From assembly GCA_023426125.1 (NCBI GenBank), contig JAFABI010000087.1, positions 124,001 through 188,000 on the forward strand: a stretch of DNA of 64,000 nucleotides. The letters run 5' to 3'. Within the stretch, counting starts at the first letter, position 1. Each line of letters opens with the position of its first letter. Source of the DNA: Bacillota bacterium (GTDB lineage: Bacteria > Bacillota > Clostridia > Acetivibrionales > DTU013). Below the pieces are notes generated by a model. That model saw only the letters and a program-made list of their open reading frames with translations, did no database searches and was not told where the DNA came from. A program made the translations under genes and the position numbers. Below, one piece after another: positions 1 to 8,358 of this stretch.

Positions 1-719
1 GCCTTTACAGGATCAGCGTTGCCGGTTTCCATACCGGACATGACCTTCATGGCATAAAGAATGGTATTATTAAACGGAAAGGCTGGTAAGTGCACCCATT
101 TGTTCAAATTGCCTTTCAGGTAATCCTCCAGATTGGCATAGGGACTGTCGGCAATAACTGCCTCCGCTCCTTCCTCCCCTGCTGCAAGAATGCTGGCAGC
201 GGCTCCGGTGGAAAATCCCATCAAAATAACATGTTTGGAGCCTTGCTGTTTAACATATTCAACCGCTGCAACCAGGTCGTCCTTTTCATAAGATCCCAGG
301 GTAGTGTACTTGCCGTTTGACTGTCCCGAATTTCTGAAATCGAAGGTAAATACATTGTATCCCTTATCCAGAAAGCTTTTTATCATATTGATGGACTTAT
401 CGCCGAATTCCAGACGGTTCTTACCGTATGAATGCGCCAAAACCACGGTTTTGTCACTGCTTTTCAACTGGAAGAACCAGCCCTTCAGAAGGATGTTTTT
501 GTCGGTGCCTCTAAAGCTGATATCCCTGTATTCGGGGACAATGTTGGAAGAGAAGGCTTCAATGTTAATCTTAGCCGGATGAAGAAGCTTCCAGCCGCTA
601 TAGGCGGATATGATTACAACCGTCAGAACAATCAACAGCAGAAGGATAATCGCAGCTAAAATCGTGTTTCTGGCTTTATGGGTCTTACGTGCACTATAAG
701 TCACACCACTGATTCTCAT
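1..719 (-). CDS. alpha/beta hydrolase, membrane-anchored (partial, C-terminus outside window)
   Basis: The reading frame stays open from the ATG at 719 down to base 1, so the C-terminus lies outside the window. A GGAGG ribosome binding site precedes the start. After a basic N-terminus there is one membrane segment (about residues 18-40), then a serine hydrolase fold with an HSYG oxyanion-type motif and the nucleophile elbow GFSTG, Ser170. The family cleaves ester or amide bonds, and this arrangement (anchor plus outside domain) is common in clostridial dienelactone-hydrolase or BAAT-like proteins. The catalytic acid and histidine are not in view. It is transcribed away from the radical SAM gene. 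Substrate unknown. Confidence 0.85.
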   Translation of the reverse strand, partial: MRISGVTYSARKTHKARNTILAAIILLLLIVLTVVIISAYSGWKLLHPAKINIEAFSSNIVPEYRDISFRGTDKNILLKGWFFQLKSSDKTVVLAHSYGKNRLEFGDKSINMIKSFLDKGYNVFTFDFRNSGQSNGKYTTLGSYEKDDLVAAVEYVKQQGSKHVILMGFSTGAAASILAAGEEGAEAVIADSPYANLEDYLKGNLNKWVHLPAFPFNNTILYAMKVMSGMETGNADPVK

Positions 720-880
720 TGATTTTTCCTCCGTGCTTTATACGATTTGTAAATCTCTGTACAAGATGCATCAGCATAGTATGATATAATTCTATTATAT
801 TTTTATTTACATACGTTGTAAAGTTTTAATTTAATTACAAATCTATAAGGCCGGTTGCCGGCCATAAGGAGAGAATGATC

Positions 881-1762
881 ATGGTATGCAGCAGTTGCCC
901 GAGAAAATGCAATGCCGACAGGCAATCGGCGGATGGTTTTTGCGGAACGGGAGAACTCCCGGTTGTGGCAAAGGCTTTCCTGCATCCGTGGGAGGAGCCG
1001 TGTATAAGCGGCAGCCGAGGTTCCGGAACGGTTTTTTTCTCAGGCTGCAATTTAAAGTGTGTTTACTGCCAGAATTATCGGATAAGTCATGAAAATTTTG
1101 GCAGCGAGATATCGATTGAAAAGTTGTCTGAAATCTTTCAAAAGCTGCAGGAAAAAGGATCCCATAATATTAATCTTGTTACCCCTTCGCATTTTGTAAG
1201 GCAGATAAGCCTGGCTTTAAAGCTTGCCGGGACTTTGGAAATCCCGGTAGTATACAATTCCAACGGGTATGACAGCCTGGACAGCCTTACAATGATGGAA
1301 GGGATGGTTAATGTATATCTTCCGGACCTTAAATATTTCAGTTCGGGGGTATCGTTGAAATACTCCGGAGCGGAGGATTATTTTGAAACCGCTTCGAAAG
1401 CCCTTCCGGAAATGTATAGACAGACAGGCCCTGCCATCTTTGATGAAGATGGGATAATGAAAAGGGGTATGATCATAAGGCATTTAATACTGCCCGGACA
1501 TTCCGGCGAATCGGTAAAATTGCTTGAATGGATAAACGCAAATATGCCTGAGGATATCCATCTAAGCTTGATGAGCCAGTATACGCCATATCATAAGGCA
1601 TGTATGCATCCGGAATTGAACAGGCGGATAACGGCATGGGAATATGAAAAGGTGCTGGGGAAATTCTACAAGCTGGGCTTTAAAAACGGCTATGTTCAGG
1701 AAAGAGAATCCGCTTCTGAGGAGTATATACCTGATTTTAACCTGGAGGGTGTAGATTTCTAA
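881..1762 (+). CDS. radical SAM protein, PflA-like
   Basis: A 293-residue radical SAM enzyme. Residues from about 48 carry the cluster-binding motif CNLKCVYCQNY (CxxxCxxC), and the N-terminus has a further Cys group (CSSCPRKC). This matches the stand-alone family related to pyruvate formate-lyase activating enzyme, often annotated as a PflA homolog, whose substrate is mostly unknown. No glycyl radical enzyme lies nearby, so activation of such an enzyme is not supported. Two in-frame ATGs exist (875 and 881). I chose 881 because the AAGGAGAG site at 866-873 is at proper distance from it and too close to 875. The gene appears monocistronic. Confidence 0.85.
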   Translation: MVCSSCPRKCNADRQSADGFCGTGELPVVAKAFLHPWEEPCISGSRGSGTVFFSGCNLKCVYCQNYRISHENFGSEISIEKLSEIFQKLQEKGSHNINLVTPSHFVRQISLALKLAGTLEIPVVYNSNGYDSLDSLTMMEGMVNVYLPDLKYFSSGVSLKYSGAEDYFETASKALPEMYRQTGPAIFDEDGIMKRGMIIRHLILPGHSGESVKLLEWINANMPEDIHLSLMSQYTPYHKACMHPELNRRITAWEYEKVLGKFYKLGFKNGYVQERESASEEYIPDFNLEGVDF

Positions 1763-2095
1763 ATCGAAAGGAGCTGTCTCGAAAAAGAAATCAGCCAATG
1801 GGTAATCCCTGCAAATTGGGATGCCGATACTTAAGTCGTCTGTTCGCCCATGCATCCTGGACCGGTACATGCTGGTATCCCATGATGCATGGGCGAGTAT
1901 CATGTGTCCGTGTTTTTTGGACTCAATCCTATTTCACAGAAATAACCAAATCATCAAAAAATTTATAAAATTTTACAAAAAAGTATAGTAATTGCTAAAA
2001 TTATGTGGTAAAATATGTAATAGAATTAAGAATATCTGCATGAAAAGGAAAAATATGAAATATTACAATATTATGTTTTAAAGAAGGACTTATTG
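1763..2095. other. intergenic region, 333 bp
   Basis: No coding potential seen. It contains the palindrome at 1845-1895 and, from about 1930, an A/T-rich stretch that probably holds the promoter of the downstream pilus locus, although no clean -35/-10 pair stands out. Confidence 0.5.
1845..1895. repeat. inverted repeat around CGCCCATGCATC
   Basis: Perfect 12-bp arms, CGCCCATGCATC at 1845-1856 and its complement at 1884-1895, around a 27-base loop. The CCATGCATCC core recurs in the dispersed repeat at 17.5 kb and 42.3 kb, so this may be a distant or partial member. It could also end transcription of the radical SAM gene, but it lacks a T-run. Confidence 0.6.
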
Positions 2096-3787
2096 ATGGA
2101 TAACAGTAATATCTTAAAGGACCGGTATAGGATAGTCAAAACCCTTGGAGAGGGCGGAATGAGCAGAGTATACCTGGCAGAGAATATAAAGCTGGGAACA
2201 TTGTGGGCGATCAAGGAAATAAGCAAAAAGAACGAAATGAAAATCGATTTCCTTGCGGAGCCAAATTTATTGAAAAGACTGGAACATCCCGCACTTCCAA
2301 GAGTTTTTGACATTATTGAGAATGAAGAATGCGTTTATGTGGTGGTGGACTATATAGAAGGGGTGTCTCTTGAGGAAAAGCTTGCAGAAACAGGAGCGCT
2401 ACCGGAGGCGGTTGTGCTGGAGTGGGCAAAACAGCTGTGTGGAGTTCTGAGCTATCTTCATGAATATTCGCCCAACCCTATTATATACAGGGACATGAAG
2501 CCCTCAAACATAATTCTGATGAAATCCGGAAAACTTAAGCTAATTGACTTTGGCATAGCAAGGGAATATAAAAGCGACTCGCCGAATGACACGGTATATA
2601 TCGGCACCCGCGGTTATGCTGCGCCTGAACAATACGGCTCCGGGCAGACAAGCGTGGCAACGGACATATACAGCCTTGGTGTTACATTGTACCAGCTTCT
2701 TACAGGGAAAAGCCCCAATGATCCACCCTATGAGTTCAAACCTGTTAGAGCTTACAATCGGGCTCTTTCATCGTCGATTGAAAAAATTATAGAAAGGTGT
2801 ACGAGAAAGAATCCTATAGAACGCTATCAATCGGCAAGAGAACTGTTAGCGGATATTGAATGTACCGACAAGGAAAAGCCGGAGGATATCGGAAGCAAAC
2901 CTGAATACTTTCATGCCAATGAAGCGGACGCGGGACACAAAGCTTTTAAAAAGTTGGTGATAACCGTATGGGACAATGTTGAATTCGGCTGTGAGCTGGC
3001 TTACCAGGCTGCCAGAGCATCAAATTACAATGTGCTGCTCATTGATCTGGACCTGCTTTCGCCAAAAGCCGATTTGTGCCTGAACCTCAAGAAATACCCC
3101 GGCAGGTTTATAACTGACGGCGAGCTTTTAAAATCCGGATTGGACATTGTTATTGATGCGGCGGAAAAGAATTTTCTGTCTCCCGACCTGATTACCGAAG
3201 CCGCACTGAAGCGGAAGGATACAAAAAACCTTTTTGTGCTTACCGGCAATTATAAAATAGAGAATTACGAGTATTACAACGACGAGAGCCTTATCAAGCT
3301 CATTGAAAAAGCATATATCGGCTTTGACCTGACCATTCTGCTGGTGAACAAATCTATTTATGATTCCTTCACAGTGATATCACTGGCCAGGTCCGACTAT
3401 AACATCGCGGCAATCAGGGCCGATCTGGATAAGCTGAGGGAAATCAATAATTACCTGGCTTTTCTGAAGGAGAAACAGCAGATCCCGCTTGAGAAAACCA
3501 AATTTGTGGCGTTTGAATATGATCCGAAAACCAATCTCAGCACAAATGTTTTTGGTGAAGCTACACAAAAGAATTTTATCGGTAAGGTATCCTACAGCAG
3601 CAAAAGAAGGGTTTATAGCAATTTGAAGGCTGCCTATGCTGCCAGAATGGAAAGGAACATCATGAACGAATATGAAAAAATACTAGGATTCTTCAATATA
3701 ACGCGGGAGGCAGGCCTTATCGGAAAATTTCTTGAATGGCTTAAAAGTATCTTATTGAGGCACTTAGCCAGGGCAAAGTCCGCCTGA
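2096..3787 (+). CDS. Ser/Thr protein kinase fused to CpaE/MinD-like domain
   Basis: 563 residues. Residues about 11-265 form a Hanks-type kinase with glycine loop GEGGMS (18-23), Lys40, catalytic YRD Asp133 and DFG Asp151, so it should be active. Residues about 288-520 resemble the receiver-less part of CpaE/MinD ATPases: a beta strand, then NVLLIDLDLL like the region after the deviant Walker A. The Walker A itself is replaced by WDNVEFGCE, so ATP binding there looks lost. There is no transmembrane segment or PASTA domain. Start: ATG 2096 with AAGGA six bases upstream; the TTG just before it is less likely. It heads the Tad/Flp locus, where CpaE normally sits, so I infer that it regulates or scaffolds pilus assembly. 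Confidence 0.8.
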   Translation: MDNSNILKDRYRIVKTLGEGGMSRVYLAENIKLGTLWAIKEISKKNEMKIDFLAEPNLLKRLEHPALPRVFDIIENEECVYVVVDYIEGVSLEEKLAETGALPEAVVLEWAKQLCGVLSYLHEYSPNPIIYRDMKPSNIILMKSGKLKLIDFGIAREYKSDSPNDTVYIGTRGYAAPEQYGSGQTSVATDIYSLGVTLYQLLTGKSPNDPPYEFKPVRAYNRALSSSIEKIIERCTRKNPIERYQSARELLADIECTDKEKPEDIGSKPEYFHANEADAGHKAFKKLVITVWDNVEFGCELAYQAARASNYNVLLIDLDLLSPKADLCLNLKKYPGRFITDGELLKSGLDIVIDAAEKNFLSPDLITEAALKRKDTKNLFVLTGNYKIENYEYYNDESLIKLIEKAYIGFDLTILLVNKSIYDSFTVISLARSDYNIAAIRADLDKLREINNYLAFLKEKQQIPLEKTKFVAFEYDPKTNLSTNVFGEATQKNFIGKVSYSSKRRVYSNLKAAYAARMERNIMNEYEKILGFFNITREAGLIGKFLEWLKSILLRHLARAKSA

Positions 3788-3813
3788 GCTTCAACGGGAA
3801 TAAGGAGGCAAGA

Positions 3814-5022
3814 ATGCCTATAATTAAGACACACCACAGACTTCTTGTTGTAAATAAAATAAATGAAGGGTTTCACAGCAGCGATATAAATACGGTCGTC
3901 TCCAGCATCACTTTCGACATGCTTAAGGACTCGCCGGGATTGGTTGCGGATGTGGCCGGCGGGACGATTGACAGGTCTGTTCTGGAAACGGCCGTGATAA
4001 AAGATATGGACAGGCATAAATACCATTATGGAATTTACAGGGAAGAACTGATAGGGAAAGTATTTGATTTCATGTTTGGTTATGGAGAACTGCAGCGGTA
4101 CATTGAGGATGAGGACATAACCGATATCGACGGAACGAAGTACAACGAGTTTGTCATTAAAAGAAACGGCATACGCAGCAGGATCCCCGTAAGCTTCGGA
4201 AACGAGAAAATATTCGACACTTACTGTAAATTGATAGCAGTAAGAAACAGGGGAATCTTGAATGAGAATGACAGCCACTGCAGAGTGACGGATGAAAACC
4301 GGAGGCTTCGGATCAATGTGTCAATAAAGCCAAGGAATATCGCCGGTCCTGCCATCAGCATAAGAAAACACAGGAAAAACAGCTATAAAATCCGGGACCT
4401 CGTAGACCTTGGCATGATCGACAATGAACTGGCAGATCTTCTCCGGAGGTTGGCTATGTCGGATTCCTCCATCCTGTTCTGTGGAAAAGGCGCTGCCGGC
4501 AAAACTACCCTTTTGAGAGCTTTTATCAACATCCTGCCTGAGATGGAGCGGGTGCTCATCGTAGAATCAGATGCGGAAATCTACCCGGACAAGCCGTGCT
4601 GCATCGAGCAAAGAATCAAAAAGCAAAATGAAGGCGGAAGGCCGGTGAGCCTGAGAGATTTGGTCCGGGATGGTCTGACCATGTCTCTGGATACATATTG
4701 CGTAGGGGAGATTACAGGAGATGAAGCCTGGGAATTTGTAAAGGCTGCGTATACCGGACATAAGGCTCTGGCCACAACGCATGCCGAAAGTGCGGAGGAT
4801 GCCTTGGGCAGGCTCTTGACCCTGAGTAAGGGAGCAGGTATCGGCGAAAGTGAGAAAGTCATTAAGGAAATGATGGCAAGAAGTATTGATTATGTATTTT
4901 ATCTTAGGGGTTTCAAAGTGTCCGATGTCTTAAAAGTCAATGGATATAATGGAGAAAAAGATACATTCGACTATACTGTGGTTTTTAAAGGAGAGGGGAC
5001 ACACCTTCTGAGCTTAGGGTAA
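3814..5022 (+). CDS. CpaF/TadA-type secretion ATPase
   Basis: 402 residues of the VirB11/CpaF family, the hexameric motor that powers Flp pilus assembly at the inner face of the membrane. Visible motifs: Walker A GKGAAGKT (Lys230), Asp-box VESDAEIY, Walker B region CVGEITGDEA and His-box GHKALATTHAES. It starts at ATG 3814 after TAAGGAGG, 26 bp after the kinase gene, and is followed by tadB and tadC, which is the normal partner set. The last residues (GEGTHLLSLG) and the stop are encoded by a GGGGACACACCT-type dispersed repeat, so the native C-terminus has probably been replaced by repeat sequence. Confidence 0.92.
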   Translation: MPIIKTHHRLLVVNKINEGFHSSDINTVVSSITFDMLKDSPGLVADVAGGTIDRSVLETAVIKDMDRHKYHYGIYREELIGKVFDFMFGYGELQRYIEDEDITDIDGTKYNEFVIKRNGIRSRIPVSFGNEKIFDTYCKLIAVRNRGILNENDSHCRVTDENRRLRINVSIKPRNIAGPAISIRKHRKNSYKIRDLVDLGMIDNELADLLRRLAMSDSSILFCGKGAAGKTTLLRAFINILPEMERVLIVESDAEIYPDKPCCIEQRIKKQNEGGRPVSLRDLVRDGLTMSLDTYCVGEITGDEAWEFVKAAYTGHKALATTHAESAEDALGRLLTLSKGAGIGESEKVIKEMMARSIDYVFYLRGFKVSDVLKVNGYNGEKDTFDYTVVFKGEGTHLLSLG

Positions 5023-5065
5023 TCCGTAAAAGGAGGGAATATCCCCTTTTGAATGAGGAGAGGGG
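4993..5065. repeat. dispersed GGGGACACACC repeat overlapping the cpaF 3' end
   Basis: Contains AGGAGAGGGGACACACCTTC, then AATATCCCCTTTTGAATGAG and a further GGAGAGGGGAAACACTC. The same wording appears at 37.19-37.29 kb and 42.18-42.24 kb. It covers the cpaF stop codon and the spacer before tadB. Confidence 0.7.
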
Positions 5066-5109
5066 AAACACTCTAAAATTACTATATCGGAGAAAGGCGG
5101 TTTCGTATT

Positions 5110-6063
5110 TTGCTGCTGGTTTCTATTTCTTTGCTGCTGCTGGCATCAGATATTGTTTTGGCCATATCGGCCTTTCGAAGCGCGGATGTCAGGAAAACGG
5201 TTGATTCGGCCCTTGGAAGGCTTGGCAAGGCGTATTCGGGGAAAATGCTTTCCAGGGAGGTAAAAAGATACACCAGGTCAACCGCTGTTAAAATGAACCT
5301 GATGGAGCGGGTGGAATTGCTGCTCATAGACAAATCCAATATAAGGCATTACTTGCCCTTCATCAATTTCAATACCCTCATACTGCTGATGATCTGCACA
5401 TTTGCCCTGGCAGTAAAGCCTATATACAATGTTCTGGCATTTCTGCCGTCCGCTGTTGTGATAAGTCTGTTATTCGCCTTCATTCCGGTATTCCTGCTGG
5501 ACCTGATGGCGCGGTACAATTCGGAGACCGTCCGCAGAAGGCTTGCTGAATTTATTTCCATTCTGAACCGGTGGTGCTCGGTAAGAGAGGACTTATTCTA
5601 TGCCTTTGAAAAATGTGTGGATTCCGGGATAGGAGAACCGCTCAGAAGCTTCATCAGAGATATGGTCATCCAGGTAAAGCGGGGCATAGAGCCGACAGAA
5701 GCCCTGGACATGCTGCAAATGAAAGTGGACAATGTACAATTCCGGGATTTTATTGTAAACGTAAAACAGAATATCCGGCACAGAGGCGATATTATAAAGC
5801 TTTTAAACAATCTGGAAAACCAGTTTTACAAGATAGAGGAAGAATACAACCGGCGAAAAATCTCAACTTACAGAGACAGGATGCTGACTTACTTTGTCAT
5901 GTTTGCGGTCCTGTTTACAGCCTACTTTTTTATTAAAGCAAACCCGCAGATCGAGCACTTTTATTTTTATACGCTTCAGGGCAAGGCTTTGCTTACTTTC
6001 TTCAGCATTCTATATGCGGCTGGGTTTTATATGTCCTTCGGTATAATGAAGTTTAATCATTGA
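5110..6063 (+). CDS. TadB-like pilus assembly membrane protein (T2SSF domain)
   Basis: 317 residues. Membrane segments are visible near the N-terminus, around residues 88-135 and twice at the C-terminus, flanking a cytoplasmic type II secretion F domain (about 145-265). TadB and TadC form the inner membrane platform that couples the CpaF motor to the pilin. There is no ATG near the start; TTG 5110 follows an AAAGGCGG sequence at a fair distance and gives the expected hydrophobic N-terminus. The upstream spacer contains dispersed repeat DNA. Confidence 0.82.
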   Translation: MLLVSISLLLLASDIVLAISAFRSADVRKTVDSALGRLGKAYSGKMLSREVKRYTRSTAVKMNLMERVELLLIDKSNIRHYLPFINFNTLILLMICTFALAVKPIYNVLAFLPSAVVISLLFAFIPVFLLDLMARYNSETVRRRLAEFISILNRWCSVREDLFYAFEKCVDSGIGEPLRSFIRDMVIQVKRGIEPTEALDMLQMKVDNVQFRDFIVNVKQNIRHRGDIIKLLNNLENQFYKIEEEYNRRKISTYRDRMLTYFVMFAVLFTAYFFIKANPQIEHFYFYTLQGKALLTFFSILYAAGFYMSFGIMKFNH

Positions 6064-6167
6064 TTGCGGAGAAGCTGCAAAGTTCCCATCGGCTTCCGCT
6101 CTTGGAGATCGGGGTAAAAATCCGGATGGGTTATCGCTTCGGCAATCGGGAATGGGAAGATTGAGAT

Positions 6168-7073
6168 ATGAATGAAGTTTTGGATTTTATACGGCAGCAC
6201 ACGCTTTTGACAGCATTCCTGGTATTTGTCAGTATCTATCCGGCGGCTTACCTGGCTAAAAAGCTGGAGCTGTTATCGCAAAACCGCTTGATGGAGGCTC
6301 TGGGAAGCCGGATAAAAAACTTTTCGCTTTACAACAAATGCATGTATCTTGTAAGCAAGACGATAAAGGATTACGAAGGGAGGGATAAAAAAGCAGGCTT
6401 TTATCTCAGGGCAAAGGCAAAAATGAAAAAGGCAGGGTATTCCGGTGAATATGCGGCATCTGTATATTTGTTTCTCAAGTATGTTTTGACGTTTTGGCTT
6501 TTTCTGACGGCAGTGTTGTTCAATTATCCGGACATTTTGCGCCCGGCATTGCTGGCGGTATTCCTCGTGGTTATTTTAGAGCTCATCGTAGGCGGTAAAA
6601 GACGGAAGATCAATCTAAAATTCCAGAAGTATATCTATAAAATTTACAAATACCTGCATAATCAGATATCGTCGGGCGTTAAGGTCACGGATGCCGTTAA
6701 GACGGTATATGAGGTGATTGACGACAGGCAGCTCAGGTCTGTTCTTATCAGACTTGCGGCAAGCTATGAGCTGACCATGGATATTGACAGGGCGCTGGAA
6801 GATTTCAGGGGAAGCATTGATATCCATGAGGCGGAAACCCTGTGCGTCGCCCTGAAACAAGGAATAGAGACAGGAGATAATCAGGAATTGCTGGCCAGAC
6901 AGGAGGATGTAATGTTCAAGAAATATTTCAACTACATTCAGGCAGAGACAGACAGTTGTAAAACAAGAAGCCTTCTTGCCGTTGCCATGTTTACTGTAAT
7001 TGTTGTGATCATGATCGTTGTACCGCTGTTCAATGACATGACAACGGCGGTTGGTAAAATTTTTGTTAATTAA
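6168..7073 (+). CDS. TadC-like pilus assembly membrane protein (T2SSF domain)
   Basis: 301 residues, with an N-terminal membrane segment (about 13-30), a pair around 103-142, a soluble T2SSF domain (about 150-260), and a last helix near the C-terminus. Paralogous in design to the preceding TadB. It lies 104 bp after tadB and 33 bp before the pilin gene. The start is ATG 6168, although its ribosome binding site (GGGAAGATTGAG) is modest. Confidence 0.85.
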   Translation: MNEVLDFIRQHTLLTAFLVFVSIYPAAYLAKKLELLSQNRLMEALGSRIKNFSLYNKCMYLVSKTIKDYEGRDKKAGFYLRAKAKMKKAGYSGEYAASVYLFLKYVLTFWLFLTAVLFNYPDILRPALLAVFLVVILELIVGGKRRKINLKFQKYIYKIYKYLHNQISSGVKVTDAVKTVYEVIDDRQLRSVLIRLAASYELTMDIDRALEDFRGSIDIHEAETLCVALKQGIETGDNQELLARQEDVMFKKYFNYIQAETDSCKTRSLLAVAMFTVIVVIMIVVPLFNDMTTAVGKIFVN

Positions 7074-7106
7074 GGCTTGGCAAGTAAAGCCAAAAGGAGG
7101 TTATGA

Positions 7107-7319
7107 ATGAAAATCGGAAAGAGAATAGCCTGTATCAGGGCGAAACTGAAGAGACACGATGGCTTTGGGATGAACGAATTGCTGGGGATCGCAGCTGCCC
7201 TGATCCTGGCGGCCTTTATTATCATCCCGGGATTAAAGGGGTTTGCAACTACCGTAATGGGTAAGCTTACAAGCTGGTGGAGCGTTGATGTAATGGGAAA
7301 AATATTTCCTACGAGTTGA
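7107..7319 (+). CDS. Flp-type pilin precursor
   Basis: 70 residues with a basic leader and the prepilin cleavage pattern G|FGMNE: cleavage after Gly19, Phe20 at +1 and Glu24 at +5, followed by a hydrophobic helix (about 25-50). The mature protein would be about 51 residues, as usual for Flp pilins. A strong AAAGGAGG site precedes ATG 7107. Being the only short pilin in the locus, it is the likely major fibre subunit. The prepilin peptidase that must process it is not in the window. Confidence 0.85.
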   Translation: MKIGKRIACIRAKLKRHDGFGMNELLGIAAALILAAFIIIPGLKGFATTVMGKLTSWWSVDVMGKIFPTS

Positions 7320-7322
7320 ATT

Positions 7323-7700
7323 ATGCCGACAAGAGTGATCGTAACAGGAATAATACTGGTAATCATTGCGGCAATGCTGGTATTTTCGGTGGAGTTTTTT
7401 CTGCCGCTTTCCATGAAGAGCGACATGAATATTCTTTGCCGTAAAGCCCTCCTGCAGATGGAAACGGCAGGAGGCCTAAAGGAATACGACAGGCAGGAGC
7501 TTGTGAGCGAACTGCAGGAAAGGGGGTTTACAAATATTTCGACTTCGGGAACACAGAACGCAAAACAGGGAGAGCTGTTGAATCTCAGAGTCGAGGCTCA
7601 ATATGAATATAGCAGGCTTACCATGCTCTTCGTCCGGAATGTACAAATTCAGAGGATGGTGTATAATAAATCCAGCCTGTCCAGGAAAGTAGTTAACTGA
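7323..7700 (+). CDS. TadE-like minor pseudopilin candidate
   Basis: 125 residues. One N-terminal membrane segment (about 5-27) is followed by a soluble domain. No clear family signature or prepilin cleavage motif is visible. Position between the Flp pilin and a TadE/G-like gene, and its size and layout, suggest a minor pilin or pilus-tip component. The ATG lies 3 bp after the pilin stop with little ribosome binding site, so translation is probably coupled to the pilin gene. The stop overlaps the next start by one base. Confidence 0.65.
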   Translation: MPTRVIVTGIILVIIAAMLVFSVEFFLPLSMKSDMNILCRKALLQMETAGGLKEYDRQELVSELQERGFTNISTSGTQNAKQGELLNLRVEAQYEYSRLTMLFVRNVQIQRMVYNKSSLSRKVVN

Positions 7701-8227
7701 TGCGCGGGTTTGATTGCCGGAAAGGCAGCGCAGTAACGGATGTAGTGATTTTTGCCGCAATTGTGGTATTTGTAATTCTCCCTGTGTTTTCCATCCTGAT
7801 GGAGAAATATTTGCTGCTTAACAAGGCGCAAATCATAAAAGATGCTGTTGATATGACCAACATATCTGTTTACAATGCACTGGACACAGCCGGGCTTGGC
7901 AAGGTCGACGTCGATGTGGACGGGAACAGGGCGGAGGAGATCTACCGACGGCTGCTGGCTCTGAATCTGAAACTGGATGAAGATTTAAAGCCGCTGTCGG
8001 GGTCCCTTGCCGAAGATACGGTTAGCATCAGATCCCTTGTCATTTATTCGGATGTATTTCCAGGCTCATGTCCGCTAGGGCTTACTATAACCGGACCGTC
8101 TGTTCACAGCGTCGTCGTCGTACCGGTGAGGCCTTCCCTTTACAGGCAGCTGGTACTAAGCGCTCTTGGAAGGCAGTATGTCGAACTGGAGGTGCATGTG
8201 GATTCCGATATACCGGTGAATAATTAA
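7700..8227 (+). CDS. TadE/TadG-like pilus protein
   Basis: 175 residues. The N-terminus RKGSAVTDVVIFA resembles TadE-type leaders: Gly9 followed by a hydrophobic helix (about 14-35), with Asp14 rather than Glu at the +5 position. The rest is a soluble extracytoplasmic domain with no family I recognise. Its ATG overlaps the previous stop (TGATG), showing translational coupling. The gene is followed directly by a palindromic element at 8229. Confidence 0.7.
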   Translation: MRGFDCRKGSAVTDVVIFAAIVVFVILPVFSILMEKYLLLNKAQIIKDAVDMTNISVYNALDTAGLGKVDVDVDGNRAEEIYRRLLALNLKLDEDLKPLSGSLAEDTVSIRSLVIYSDVFPGSCPLGLTITGPSVHSVVVVPVRPSLYRQLVLSALGRQYVELEVHVDSDIPVNN

Positions 8228-8228
8228 T

Positions 8229-8335
8229 ACTACAGCGTTAATTTCATTTATTATCAGCATTTATGCACCTTGCAGAAGAACAAAAACGTTTCAACGTGTT
8301 ATTCTGTAAGGAAAATTCAGTACTAACGCTGTAGT
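8229..8335. repeat. MITE-like palindromic element with ACTACAGCGTTA ends
   Basis: A 107-bp element bounded by perfect 12-bp inverted ends, ACTACAGCGTTA (8229-8240) and TAACGCTGTAGT (8324-8335), with an inner imperfect hairpin beginning CCTTGCAGAAG and ending TTCTGTAAGG. Related ends occur at 22588, 22833 and 50868. It is non-coding and sits inside the pilus operon, one base after a stop codon and 23 bp before the cpaB start. Confidence 0.8.
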
Positions 8336-8358
8336 GGTTGAGGAGGCGTAACAGTTTT

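Noticed and set aside
1763..1830. GGAGCTGTCTCGAAAAAG resembling an insertion sequence end
   Set aside because: No matching inverted end and no transposase remnant nearby.
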